From NCBI GenBank assembly GCA_016648135.1, contig JADDOH010000525.1:62001-126000 (forward strand): a DNA stretch of 64,000 nt. Direction: 5' to 3'. Positions within the stretch are counted from its first letter, which is position 1. Each line of letters begins with the position of its first letter. Shown one piece after another: positions 1 through 10,617 of this stretch. Origin of the DNA: Agrypnia vestita. Taxonomy: Eukaryota > Arthropoda > Insecta > Trichoptera > Phryganeidae. Made by a program: the position numbers and the translations under genes. The notes beneath the pieces were generated by a model. It saw only the letters and a list, made by a program, of their open reading frames with translations. It did not search any database and was not told the DNA's origin.

Positions 1-260
1 TAAAATTAAAAATATTGAATTATTTTCGCACTTTCGATACTCAATACATTGTCTTTTGCCAGGATTGTTTCTAAGTATTTTGCCGCCCTAGAGGAGAATT
101 GAAAAATACCGCTCCTCCCTTTTATTACCATCACTCTTTCCCCTGTCATCCAAGCTAGAAGAACTGATGCATTAGATATATTAGATCTTGTATTCAAAAT
201 TAAACAATAAACACGTTAAATATTATGTAACTGTTAAAGAGTTAAGGTTGTTATTACTAG

Positions 261-288
261 ATATAAGGTGGGGTACTGTTGATAAGAT
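261..288 (-). repeat. Inverted fragment of the PLE coding region
   Basis: This 28-bp piece is the reverse complement of the PLE stretch seen in forward orientation near 26401-26431. It lies about 20 bp before the forward-oriented PLE remnant, with an AT-rich TATATA spacer between. The arrangement suggests a micro-inversion or fold-back during insertion. Identity was judged by eye. Confidence 0.6.
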
Positions 289-310
289 ATATATAGATAT
301 ATATTTTTTT

Positions 311-551
311 ACCCAGATTAGTGAGGGAGTCCTTTGAAATATACATACATCACAATTTCAATACAGATTACAGTTATAAACTATCAAGTATTTGGCGCTC
401 TGTTCTTACAACATTGATTCAATCCTTGAAAGACATCGCAGTAAAGTCTGCCGACGTAACTAGTACATATTGCACACTGGCGACCTCTATTGTAGAAGAA
501 GTGAACACTCCACAGCAAAGTGCATATAATTTGCGCCCTCGAAAGCAGTAA
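311..551 (+). pseudogene. PLE GIY-YIG endonuclease C-terminal remnant
   Basis: The open frame ends in YNLRPRKQ and contains RESFEIY, YKLSSIW and EVNTPQQSAYNLRPRK. Equivalent peptides occur in four other places in the window. In the copy near 41.2-41.7 kb (-) they follow a frame with CDCGAFYIGQT, then KEHIGAI and FDKTKILSTEPH, which is the order expected at the end of a Penelope-like ORF: GIY-YIG nuclease, then a basic tail. PLEs encode a reverse transcriptase plus this nuclease and integrate by target-primed reverse transcription. Here the RT and the nuclease active site are missing, so the piece is a truncated, inactive 3' remnant. The stop at 549-551 is shared with the 34.3 kb copy. Confidence 0.75.
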
Positions 552-690
552 TCAGGAGGACGACCTCTACCTCCGCGGGTAAAGGTCGTCCTCCTGATGA
601 CGTTGAATAAGCATTCAACGAAACGTCGAGAATCGTTTCTCGGAAAAATATACGGTTCGTATAAAATATCCACAACTATTTACAGTTAAA
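551..690 (+). ncRNA. Hammerhead-like motif in PLE 3' region
   Basis: Immediately after the PLE stop codon, CTGATGA lies at 594-600, a 7-bp hairpin (602-608 with 613-619) follows, then GAAAC at 620-624. These are the core strands of a hammerhead ribozyme. One extra C (601) separates the CTGATGA block from the hairpin, so the match is not canonical. Upstream, 551-566 pairs perfectly with 583-598. Downstream, 628-633 can pair with 638-643. Hammerhead variants are known from PLE termini. The structure is seen, the function is inferred. Confidence 0.5.
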
Positions 691-1595
691 TTATGTAACT
701 GAATGTTCATGATATTTTATTTCGTTTTTAAATTTCTCCCTTCTAACTTCGATGAGGTATTAGGTTCTTCCTCTTAATGCAATGGTACCTTCCATTCCTT
801 AATTTTAATAAAGTCTTTAGTGAGATCTCTAATGTCAAGCTGGCAAGTCAAGTTTTTTCTACTGAAATTGTAGTGTGACCCACAAGCCTCTGTTGGCTCG
901 TTGTACTGCGCAGATAGGTTTTTATTGATTTCAGATTTGAGAAACTCCTTAATTTGATACACAAATCCATGAGTTCTTTGTAAGTTTTAGTGGAAATTTT
1001 AGGTATGAATTGTTTTTTACAGAACAAATTGCCATGTTCAATATTACAAGACACTAATTTACTTTGAAAATCTCTTTGGGGAATTGTTCTTTAAGTAATT
1101 GTATGCTTTTGAAAACAATTTGATGTTATATATTTTTCCTCCACATGATCAGAAAATTTTCTTTTTTTTTTCTTTCCTTCTTTTGTTTTATTGATTTCTT
1201 TCAGTTTTCTTTTTTTTTTATTTATTGATTCGGTATAAAATGCATTTATTTCCACGCCCATGGGGGCTTACTTTGTGCAAAAATATTCGAGAAATTTAAT
1301 TTAATAATGTGAAAATGAAATACATAGCTAAAGACAGAAAAAATTAAAATAAAATGAATAATTAATAAATGAATATAATGATTAATATAAACAATACAAA
1401 TAACTTAAAATTGTTTTATTCAAGGATTATTAGTAAAGATTATGGAATTAGATAAATTCATTAAAATATGTTAAATAAACCATAAACAAAGAATTCCCAT
1501 GCCCTCCATTCCGGGACAAGGAAGTAAGTTCACATAACAAGCATTTAGCTTAGTTTGTTTGCATCTCTATTTAAAAATAAATATAAAAAAAGTAA
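691..1595. other. No assignable gene; two overlapping minus-strand frames
   Basis: This is AT-rich sequence. Minus-strand frames at 774-962 and 848-1054 encode lysine- and leucine-rich peptides (YQIKEFLKSEINK, KQFIPKISTKTYKELMDL) that look like one coding relic split by a frameshift. I cannot assign the family. Poly-T tracts occur at 1155-1215. Confidence 0.3.
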
Positions 1596-1920
1596 GACAT
1601 AAAAACCAAGTTTTTATTATACTCCCTTTCTCATTTACTAGTGGAAACTGGTTTGGTGCTTAACCGATGCGTTGGGCTTCGGTCGAGCGACGCTACGAAA
1701 GGGAGTAATCAAAAATTTACAAAAATCCAAAATTATACTATAATATGGTTCCGTATCTACCGTCATAGATCTTCTTGATCGTCGCCACGAGTCTGCTCGC
1801 AAAGTTTCATCTCGATTGGAACACGGGAAAAGGGTTAAAAATCGATTCAAAGTTTTTTCGTCAAGAAAACCAGCAAGCAGACGCCACGAGTTAAAAGCAG
1901 GGAAGTAAAAAGAATCGCAA
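1596..1920 (-). repeat. Dispersed repeat, copy 1 (inverted relative to 52.8-53.4 kb)
   Basis: Two blocks match the reverse complement of 52830-53370. One is the AAAGGGAGTATAATAAAAAC end with the TGGTTTTTATG block. The other carries AACTCGTGGCGTCTGCTTGC, ATCGATTTTTGACCC and GATCAAGAAGATCTAT. Both copies have ACTCCCTTT/AAAGGGAGT at their edges, which suggests a short terminal inverted repeat. Parts of the second copy are absent here. The minus-strand frame at 1638-1946 lies within the repeat and is not a separate gene. Confidence 0.6.
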
Positions 1921-2175
1921 AATGACATCAGCTCAAAAATAATCAAAACTAATAATCAAATTATTATGCTATATTGCATAATATTTTAATATATTAAAAT
2001 TTACAACAGTCAGTGAAAAAACCCAAAATAAAATTAACTCATTTTTCAACACATGAAAACGTGGCGTCGGTCGGAAAGGGGGTTCCATCTCAAAGTAAAG
2101 GATCCATATTCAGAATATTTTGAGTTTGTTCAAATCTTTCAGAACAGTGCTGGATTTATGTCACAGAGACATTAT

Positions 2176-2575
2176 TAATCAATTAGTGTATATTATAGAT
2201 ATCTCACAGAGACGAAACTGAATTGCTCCCAAAATTCCGTAAATCAATTGTAGATTTTCTCATTAGCGACATCTGTGGGGATTTAGGGGAATGAAAATGG
2301 CTTTGTACAGGCCGCATGGAAAAGGCGCTTACAACTCATATATGAAAGCTTCACGCAATTTGAACATATATACAACTTCCAAAAAATGAATAAGCATGGT
2401 ATATTCTATCATGGGTGGAAATGGCGAATGTTACAATTGTGTAAAGTGATCACTTAAGCCAACCATAAAAAGACAGGTCATAAGTCCTGTTACACCCAAA
2501 TGACTTCTATACCTACTTTCCCATAATTAATACAGTTTCGTCTCTGTGAGATATCTATAATATACATTAATTGAT
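2176..2575. mobile_element. MITE-like element with about 45-bp terminal inverted repeats, copy 1
   Basis: 2176-2222 and 2529-2575 are imperfect inverted repeats sharing CAGTTTCGTCTCTGTGAGAT and TATCTATAATATACA. A related copy lies at 26590-26815 with the same inner block (CACTTAAGCC, GGTCATAAGTCC, CTTTCCCATAA). It is non-coding, so probably a non-autonomous DNA transposon. No clear target duplication was found. Confidence 0.65.
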
Positions 2576-3599
2576 CCATATTCCTTTCTCCCCAGCGTAC
2601 CGTGATCATATTTATTCTGTATTGAGACGTTGCTTGAATGACTGTTTCCAGTTTTATGTCTCTGGCAAATACATGTATCGTCTCCCTGTCACATCACCAG
2701 ACATGACGTGTGTCACGTTATAATTGTATATATTACGTGTACGTCTTGAATCTCGTGCCTGCCGAACTGCTTACCTACATGAAAAAATCTAAAATATTCT
2801 GGAAAATTTGGGTGAAATAATATTAACTTCTTCAGAAACACCAAAATAATTTTTTGGTGACATTATTAGTTAAATTTATAAAAATAAACTTATTATAAAA
2901 CTTACAATTATTAATTGAAAAATTTTCGATTTTTTAAATTTAATTTGTTAGTATACATTTGTATCCTGGCGAAGGGGCCATGGGTTCTGAAATGTGTTTA
3001 TATTTTTCAATACAAAAGCTACAACTATGTTTGTTTTTATTAATTATTAGAAATAATATTATTTTATTATCGCACCCTTTTAACGATATATTAAAATCAT
3101 GATACAAATACAAGTTATAGGATATTCATCGAAATTCTAAATAACGCGGTTTCGAATTCAACGCGATTCCATTGTTTCAAAGGATAAAAAAAATATAATA
3201 AGAATATATTATAAAATTCCGTTTTTATTCAGAACTGCTATAATTTCTACTTATGTTTGATTGCATAATACAACTGTCCACATGGCAGAAAACCGCACAT
3301 TGAAATCGAAAACAACACTAGTCAAGTCTATTCTTCAGTATGAGAATTTTAAGTTTTGTAAAATCATGTATGTGTAAAATCTGATGTCTTTGTAAAATAA
3401 GTATCTACGGCAATTAGAACTGTGAGTTTTTCCATATCCAGGTTCCAAGTTCAGACAAGAAAAAATTCATAAAAAAAATCGTATTATATCACTTTTGTTT
3501 TCAATGTGCCAAATATCATTTTTGAACGAAAATTAAAGAAATTATTTGGTTGCATTGCTGATCTCATTATAAAGCTTTTACTGCACTTTGCTGAGCTTC
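2576..3599. other. No gene; one degenerate hammerhead-like motif
   Basis: This is AT-rich with no supported frame. At 2966-2994 (+) the string CTGGCGAAGG, a GG/CC-rich hairpin and CTGAAATG resembles the CTGANGA-hairpin-GAAA motif found elsewhere in the window, but with several changes in the core. Confidence 0.3.
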
Positions 3600-3602
3600 T
3601 AA

Positions 3603-4318
3603 GCGCTTGTTCAGACACAGCGGGAACCGTGCCGTTTCAGAATCGCATGAGATCCGTGCGGGTCTCATTTACCTAGGTTTGTATGTGATCTTTCAGACAC
3701 AACCGTGCGGTTAGTCAACCGCCGCGGTGCCCGCAACCCAACCGCTAGAAAATAGACCCGCACGGCGCCCGCACGATCCTATTACTATGGGGCCTTACGA
3801 GAGCGTTCAGTCGCGTTGCGGGCACCGCACGGTTTCATGTCACAACAGGAGCACGCGTGGATTATATTCTCTTTTCTATGGTTATGGATCGCTTTGACAC
3901 TGAATTTTTTATTGATGAAGTGGAGAAAAGACCTGTAATATGGTAGAAAAGACCTGTAATAGTGTGCGGATTACTCAAATATGCCAAGAACCAAGCTTGG
4001 CAGGAGTTGGTGAAGATATTTGGAAATGGTGGAAAAAAAGAGTATTTTAGAGAAGTAAGTATTTATTCACCAAAAATGAACTGACAGAATGATATTTATG
4101 TGTCTTGCCATGGAACACGGCCGTAGTTAACAAAGTAATGAGCGAATATATCTCTGATATTCAAAGATGGAGAACGGCACCAGAACTGTCAAACTGACGT
4201 TTATTTTCGCGCGCACAAATCGCTTATTAACCGCGGCTGCGTGAACAGATGACACAAATCGCGTGTTTTGAAATGCGATTTTGAAACTGAATGGTTCCCG
4301 CTGTGTCTGAACGAGCGC
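3603..4318 (+). mobile_element. PIF/Harbinger-like non-autonomous element
   Basis: Both ends begin GCGCTYGTTCAGACACAGCG when read inward (left 3603 onward, right end at 4318), and GGGAACC continues the match. Each side is flanked by TAA (3600-3602 and 4319-4321), the TWA target duplication typical of PIF/Harbinger elements. At 716 bp there is no room for the DDE transposase. The element does carry part of the second Harbinger protein (MADF domain), so it is an internally deleted derivative. Confidence 0.8.
3884..4054 (+). pseudogene. MADF-domain (Harbinger accessory protein) exon relic
   Basis: From the ATG at 3884 the frame reads MDRFDTEFFIDEVEKRPVIW, then a TAG, then in the same frame KYAKNQAWQELVKIFGNG and KKEYFREV. 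The pattern FI-EVEKRPV-W followed by NQAWQELVKIFG is characteristic of MADF domains (Myb/SANT-like DNA-binding modules), which PIF/Harbinger elements encode beside the transposase. The stop comes from a 21-bp tandem duplication (AGAAAAGACCTGTAATA repeated at about 3924 and 3945), which keeps the frame. GAAGTAAGTA at the end looks like a splice donor, so this is probably exon 1. The family is recognised by motif; the protein is dead here. Confidence 0.7.
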
Positions 4319-4321
4319 TAA

Positions 4322-6057
4322 AACGGTTTCGGGAAAGTAAACAAAGTTTACATATATGGTCCGCGAATTTAGCGCTCTTTGTTATATTTTTCTGGAAGCA
4401 ATACGAAAAATATAAATAACTTTATGTTTACTGGTAACTAGGTGGTAATCTTACGATGTATATAAATATAAAATATTTAAGTGTGTCTAATTTCATAAGT
4501 GGCACCCCATGTCGTCGAGAGAATTATCCCTAATAAAACGCTTACTTTTTAATGCTACTTGCTCGGTCTCAGGGGGCGCCGACAGATGGCGGGGGTATGC
4601 GAGGGAAAGGGATTTGGCGGGACAGATTACAGCGGGAAAAATGAGAAAATTATTCCAAGGTTCAACCCTCAATTCTGGGAAAGGAAAGAGTTCTTATTCA
4701 AAAAAATCACAAAAGATTGTCGCTTTAACTGTGAATGCACGGATTGCAAATTACAATACAAGACCATTTTTATATTTTTTTTACATACAACTATCCACCA
4801 AAATTCTAGCACAATTAAGAAATGGTAAGTTAACTAAGTTGAGATTTTACGAAATATGTTTAGAACTAATCCACTGACGGCCAAATGATCAATTTACAAT
4901 CGATCGTTGAATAGAAAATCAATATTTTTCATTCAATTTAGAGAAAAAATATATTAAAATACACAGAATGATTAATAAATAATAAAATAAAATAATAATA
5001 TTTTTGTTATCTTGTAGCAAAAATTCATGCATTAAATAAGTTTGTATGTAGGCTCTAAACTATCGAGAAATAAATAATGTCAAATAATATCACTGATTTA
5101 AAATAATAGACCATTTACAAAAAGAAGTAAATTATTTTTAATTATTTTTTTCTTCATTACATTCCAAAATTATACATAGTTAATATATTATTCATCATTC
5201 AAGTATTATTATTATTTATTTATTGAGGAATCTTAGCAGTTTTTTAAACATATAATGTAAAAGCATAATTTTCATAGATTCATGGATGTTGAGAACAAAG
5301 TTAGATATGATATTTTTAAGTTAATTATTTTGAATTAATTAATGAATAGTAGTAAGCAACAAACAAGTTTGAGAATGAATAATGGTTAGTAATTGAATGT
5401 GAACCTAAAAAGTATATCAAGAAATGAGTTAAATAATGGGAGAAAAAGGATGAGGAGGTAGGAGTCTGGATGGGGGTGGAGGAAGAGAAGATTAGGTATA
5501 GTGAGTGAATGGTCAAAGTCGATTTAGTGCATGTAATCTAAATCACTCTTTTAAATTCAGTAAGACCAATGTTGAAGAGGTCAATATCGATAGAATTATT
5601 ATTAAAAGCTTTGCACGCGCGATATAAAAATGTATTTTGTGTATGGGATGCTCTATTTCTCGGAACACGGAAGAGCACGTTTTGTAGGGTATTATAATTT
5701 ATCTTATTTAAATGTAGCTAATGATGCCGCATTAATTAAAATCCGTTCTGGGGCAGTTACTGCGATTAACGTTATTTCAATACATTAGACATTGTAATAA
5801 CTACTTGTCCGTTTTCTCTTTCAATATTTGCATTTCAATAGAGGAGTAATATACAATAATAATTCAATGCGGAACGCCTGCACAATTTCTAGTGCATAAC
5901 TTTATTTACCTGTTGACCTACCCCTAAAGAGATGAATACAAGCTAACATATCGATGTAACGTAAAACCAAACCCTGTAGTGGTGGATGGTGAAATTGAAA
6001 TAATTTAAAATAATCTACTCGGTAATCGAAGAAACAATAAAAAAATATACGATTCAT
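4322..6057. other. No recognisable gene
   Basis: The 122-aa frame at 4509-4877 (+) starts MSSRELSLIKRLLF and matches no family I know. It overlaps another frame of similar length, and its composition is like the surrounding DNA, so I do not call it a gene. From 4900 to 5520 the DNA is very AT-rich. 5520-5780 holds unique-looking sequence with no motif I can name. Confidence 0.3.
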
Positions 6058-6591
6058 TTATGAGGCCTCAGTACACGATTTTCGTATTTGCTCTCGATTT
6101 TGCTAAATTTAACGTAAACATATTAAATCATTTTGCAAAACCCATAGCTAAACAGGCTTCTAAGCAATTTTATTATGATAGATACATTTACTCTTGAAGC
6201 ATTTCCTTAAAAACATATGAACAAATATGTTGTTACAATATCAAAAAAATTATAACCTCGAAACACTATTTTAGTTTTCATGCAATAGAGTTATCTTTGG
6301 TACACTAATCTCGTATATTTTCAAATAAAGACCATATAAGAGTATTTAATTTAAAAAATTATTGTATAATGTTTGAAAAAGAAGTAGTGCTATTCAGACA
6401 TCGTTTTAAAAAAGACAAAAATTAAACGTTCTTTTTCCTATATTGCAGTATCCATAAAACTATTAAAACATCTATTATTTTAATTAAATTTTACATGCGT
6501 AGTAAGAAAATTTCACTATCATTAATATAAAAATATTCAAAAAATTACAACTCATACTCAAGAAGTCGAATTAATTAAATCGTGTAGTCTG
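6058..6591. mobile_element. Long-inverted-repeat DNA element, truncated copy 1
   Basis: The sequence is collinear with 14897-15450, starting with a terminal GAGGCCTCAGTACACG and TTTTCGTATTTGCTCTCG and continuing through shared internal blocks to TAATTAAATCG-GTAGTCTG. The right terminal repeat present in the other copy (15537-15650) is missing. The break is followed by a GC-rich patch. No coding capacity. Confidence 0.7.
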
Positions 6592-7003
6592 AAATGCGCG
6601 GGCTCGCCGCCGCCGGGCGCGCCGCGCACGGCCATACACCGTGTCAGTGTATTGATACCTTGCGAGCGTTTTTAATGGCCAGTCACAAGAACGAGCGGTG
6701 ATCTATAAGTATTCTACCCAACGTTTGTTTGATAAGCTAGAAACACTCTTTTCATAAAATATATGTACACAAAATTGTATAATTTAATTCATTTATTAAT
6801 TTGGTCATCCAACAGAAAGACATAAATACACGGTAAGAAAATAAATTTAAACAGTATTAAATAATAATACGTATAATTTATATAAGCACATTGTCAGTGA
6901 GGGGGACGAGATTCAGATATCTGCCTCACCATACTGAGATACTCTTCATATTCATTCATTCAGTATTAAAAATATATATTTAATTCAATGTAGTCTGAGT
7001 AAA
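6592..7003. other. GC-rich patch and AT-rich spacer, no gene
   Basis: 6595-6650 is strongly GC-rich (GGCTCGCCGCCGCCGGGCGC) in an otherwise AT-rich window. It marks the truncated edge of the preceding element. The remainder has no supported feature. Confidence 0.4.
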
Positions 7004-7005
7004 TA

Positions 7006-7419
7006 CAGGGTGTCCCGTATCTCGACGTCAAGCCGAAATCGGGTGATAGGCCAAGTCATAATAGTTATCAGAAAATATATAATAAAATCTAAGTCATATG
7101 TTTTAAAAATTATAAGCATTTAAAAAATAAAAATAAATCTACAGCCTGTGGCGGTCTTTTCACTCCTGTTGCTACAAATCTTTATTTTTCTACATTTTTT
7201 TTATTATTATGTAATATTGAATAATGCTTCTGTAAACTTTTGTCCAAAATTCAAAGCCAACTGCTCCAGCTTGGAAGAAAATGTCCCTTTTTGGCCAAAC
7301 CAAGTATTCAAAATCAATACTTTGCCCAGTTTTAACTATTTTTATATTTTTTTAAATATTTTTCTGATAACTATTATATTACCCGATTTCGGCTTGACGT
7401 CGAGATACGGGACACCCAG
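7006..7419. mobile_element. Tc1/mariner-type MITE with TA duplication
   Basis: The left terminus CAGGGTGTCCCGTATCTCGA and its continuation CGTCAAGCCGAAATCGGGT match the reverse complement of the right terminus (7381-7419) over about 39 bp with one or two changes. TA lies on both sides (7004-7005, 7420-7421). It is 414 bp and non-coding. The long frame at 7148-7504 runs out of the element and is not a gene. Confidence 0.85.
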
Positions 7420-7867
7420 TACATGGGATAGGAAGGGAATTTCCTATGATTGGTGTGAAAGTAATTGGTGTAAGGTGAAAGGAAAAAGATCTCTTATCTG
7501 GTAGATCTGAATGTTATATGGAAGGATAGCAAGCTGGTGTAACCCACACTAGTGATGGTATTTAAACTGATTACAAATAAAATCTTTTTTGATATTTGCG
7601 TCTGATTATATCAATGATTGGTATCTGAGATATAACTTTGTCTAAAATTGTCTAGTACCGATGCTTGCCTTTGGAATTGCGAAAAATCGATTGCAAATCA
7701 TCGATGTAATCGAATATAAATCTCAATTACACACTTAAAATAACGATTTTGACCATCACCAGCCTACGATACTACATACACACTATTTACTAAAAATAAA
7801 AATTCCTTAATGCAATAATTCTTTTTTTTCTGTCTTTTACGACACTACGTATTAAAATATAATATTT

Positions 7868-8225
7868 TTTGATGTGTAACAGCTTTCTTCTCGCTTTCCT
7901 GCAATCTGTAGGAGTGATTTCGTGAAAATGGATGGAAATTTGTAACAGGAAACGAGAAGCCGGGACGCGCGCGCTACTTCATCTGACCAATGAGCGCTCG
8001 CAGGGTGCGCGCGGTGCCATGATATGTGCCATATAATAAAAAATGTATTTATAAATGAATTTTTGATAATAAGTGTCTGAAAAAAGTCTAAATATTTCCG
8101 TATTTAGCTTTTTTAAATTTTGAGGTTAATTTCTGCCACTGCTCAATTGATATTTTTAATTATGAGACGTCAAATGTTAGACATCATATGCGACTACTGT
8201 AAGGTTCGCTCACTTTTTTTAAATG
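7868..8225. repeat. Dispersed repeat family, copy 1
   Basis: It shares GATGTGTAACA, CTCGCTTTCCTGCAATCTGT, GCGCGCG-rich CCAATGAGCGC, AATTTCTGCCACTGCTCAAT and a terminal CATATGCGACTACTGTAAGG with 17930-18690 and 54588-55150. The GATGTGTAACA and TGTTAGACATC blocks near the ends form a short inverted repeat, which suggests a non-autonomous DNA transposon. No coding potential. Confidence 0.65.
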
Positions 8226-8565
8226 TTTAACTTGTTTTCGAAACAGGTTGTTACACGCACTAAGCCTAAATGTACGTGACACCCTGTAGAGGGCTGCGTA
8301 GGTACACGTGCGGCGCTGTTATTCTTAACGTTCAAAGCCTCACAAATATATGCACAGTTACATATTATACGTTGAAGCAACTTCCTGTGACGTAGTGTTA
8401 ATAACGAGGGGCTTCCAAAAGTTTCTTGTTATTTCGAAATTACTGCCATGTGGAATGAGGCGAAATACTCCTGGGGCTTTTAGCATCCAGCCTTGTGTAA
8501 GATGTAATTGGTTGAAAATATACTATTGTATTTTGCCATTACTTTGTGGTTATTCATTATGAATA
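8226..8565. other. No gene seen
   Basis: The frame at 8350-8562 (70 aa, MHSYILYVEATSCDVV) has no recognisable domain. The stretch looks like unique spacer. Confidence 0.3.
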
Positions 8566-9190
8566 TAATTAAACGAATTAACTTTGTTTATCACCACTTA
8601 ATATTTGGTAAAACCAACCGGTTTCGGAAACAACGTTCCTTCCCCAGGGTATACTTAATACTAATTAAACTTTACAAAATTATGAACAATCATACCCCAG
8701 TGTCAAGTGTACAAATGGGGGTACATACCGCTACTATATGATCGATAATACTGAAATTATGCAGAGCATCGGTTTGTTTGTTCCTGATAATTACCCTAGA
8801 CATCGTCAGCATAGATTGTTTTACATTCCAATACACAGGACCAACCTGCCGATGTTATGCCTGTTGGAAGAGCTACAGTTTTGCTGAACAAAATTGTTCT
8901 GGGTATTGATATATTCCATGTGTCTGAAGGGGTTTTCCGAAGCAGGATTCTCCTACATCTTTGACCAGATTGTATATGTTATTTTTAATTGTTATATATG
9001 ATTATATCTTCAAAATATGTATGCATTAAATTTAAGTTGGTAATGTACATATTACTGAATAAACAAATTGAATTGAAAAATTGAAATTCTTAATTTTGTA
9101 AAGTTTAATTAGTATTAAGTATGAGGAAGGAATGTTGGTTTTACCAAAAATTAAGTGGTGATAAACAAACTTAATTCGGTTCATAATATT
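8566..9190. mobile_element. Element with about 110-bp inverted termini and LINE-like tail
   Basis: 8566-8690 and 9090-9190 are inverted copies (TTTGTTTATCACCACTTAAT, TTAATACTAATTAAACTTTA). Between them lies a relic that shares TTCCGAAGCAGGATTCTCC with 36227-36245, and a tail GTAATGTACATATTACTGAA followed by ATTGAATTGAAA, which resembles the insert at 62479-62590. The inner part looks like a 3' LINE end. Confidence 0.55.
8611..8648 (-). ncRNA. Hammerhead-like motif (family 2)
   Basis: On the minus strand CTGGGGA-A-GGAA, a short loop and TTCC-GAAACC follow in order. The opposite arm of the inverted repeat (about 9133-9142) keeps the flanks but has lost the loop, the 3' half of the hairpin and GAAACC. 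The core differs from CTGANGA at one position, so activity is doubtful. Confidence 0.35.
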
Positions 9191-9437
9191 TTTAATATGT
9201 TATGGCATAATTTTAATTAACAATGAGCATTATTTGCAAATAGTCTTGTGAGGGGTAAAGAAACAAAACATTGCTAAAATGTGATGAATTTAGAAGCATT
9301 TTTTAAAGATAATATATCAAACTAAAAATGTTTTCTCCGACTATACATAAAATCAATTGCAAACACGTATTGTTGGTTTTATTCTTGTAACCATATATTC
9401 AACTCCATATTTTCAGAATAAAATATCTTATTTGTTA
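9191..9437. other. Spacer, no gene
   Basis: AT-rich, nothing recognised. Confidence 0.3.
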
Positions 9438-9593
9438 AAACCAAATTAATTAATCAATTAGAAAGATATACAGAAAAAACTAATATACAGAAAAAATATT
9501 CGGCTACTCCCGGTAGTAGCCAAATATTTTTTCGTGAATTAGATTTTTCTGTACGTCTTTCTAATTGATTAATTAATTTGGGTTTAAAAAATT
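9438..9593. repeat. Fold-back made of two inverted SINE tails
   Basis: 9438-9506 and 9515-9593 are near-perfect inverted copies (AATTAATTAATCAATTAGAA, GGCTAC). Each arm resembles the 3' half of the tRNA-derived repeat at 57530-57607 (CCGGTAGCAGC, ATATTTTTTC, TTCTAATTGATTAAT). The centre CTCCCGGTAG is the junction. It probably arose by an inverted insertion or by fold-back replication. Confidence 0.7.
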
Positions 9594-10617
9594 TCACAGA
9601 ACTTTGTTCTGAAAAATTACAACTTCACAAATATGAATGTTATCTTATTTGTATTCATCAATATAAAAATAGGACATATTTGCTTGTCGGATTAAATAAT
9701 CTTTGTCAAATAATAACCATAAAATTAATAACATAAAAATACTCTATTTAGCTGAAATAAAACGTTAACATACAGGTACATAACATATTAAAAATTATAC
9801 GAATATTCAAAAATAGGTCTAATAGATTTTTCGTCAATTGATGATCGAATAAGTATTAATTCTAATTAAATAGATACTGAATGGAAATCCCCTGTCAGAT
9901 TTCTGTAAGACATGGAAATTAATTAATTTGAATCGATTTTAAAACTAAAATTACAATCTGATTTTCAATTATTTCCGAAATTTTTTTTATTTTCAGAAAA
10001 TTTTCTTAAAACAAATTGATTGGTTTATTTTTAAGCCACCCTCAAAGAGCGGAAGATATTATAGACTTTTCTTTCGTTTTGAGCTTACCAATTAGGCAGG
10101 CGAAATTAAAGACTAAAGGCACTGTGGATGCCAAAATTTTCAGAAATCGTTCTCGAAATATTTCAGGCACGGAACAAATCTTCCAGAGTCGGTGGTTAAG
10201 AGAGACAGGATGCGGGGAAGTCAGCAATATTCGCTTTCGAGAATGTCGAAGTTCGGGGAAATTCGCAATATTCGCCGAGAAATGTCGCGCATCGTCATGT
10301 GTTTTGATATTTTTAATACTTGATATGAGTAATATTAAAGAAAGCTCATCATTTTACAGACGAAAAGTCATAAATATTGAAAAAAAAAATGCAAAATTTG
10401 TCATTTATCTCCTTGACTATTACATAAGAACTTTTTTGCTTAAATATTTTCGACTCGACTATAAGTAGGAATCTACTTGTAAAGTATCGTGAACCATTTC
10501 CGTTTGTAACATATTACATATAAAAAATATTTAAACTTTTCATTTTAAGTGTTTTTACAGATTCAGCGACAGTTTCGCTGTCTTGTTCATTATCTTTAAT
10601 CATCAAATTAGTAACAT
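9594..10617. other. No recognisable gene; one unassigned 150-aa frame
   Basis: The frame at 10016-10468 (+) starts MIGLFLSHPQRAEDI and ends LLKYFRLDYK. It has no signal peptide, no repeat and no domain I recognise, and the ATG lies in AT-rich sequence without a promoter-like context. It could be a chance frame or a decayed exon; I favour chance. Confidence 0.3.

Noticed and set aside
4509..4877. 122-aa frame as a possible host gene
   Set aside because: Overlapping frames of similar length and no recognisable motif; likely chance.
7148..7504. 118-aa frame with hydrophobic stretches, like a membrane protein
   Set aside because: It begins inside a MITE and ends beyond its right terminus; hydrophobicity comes from T-rich DNA.
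10016..10468. 150-aa frame as a possible host gene
   Set aside because: No domain, no promoter or splice context, and composition like its surroundings. Kept only as part of an unassigned interval.
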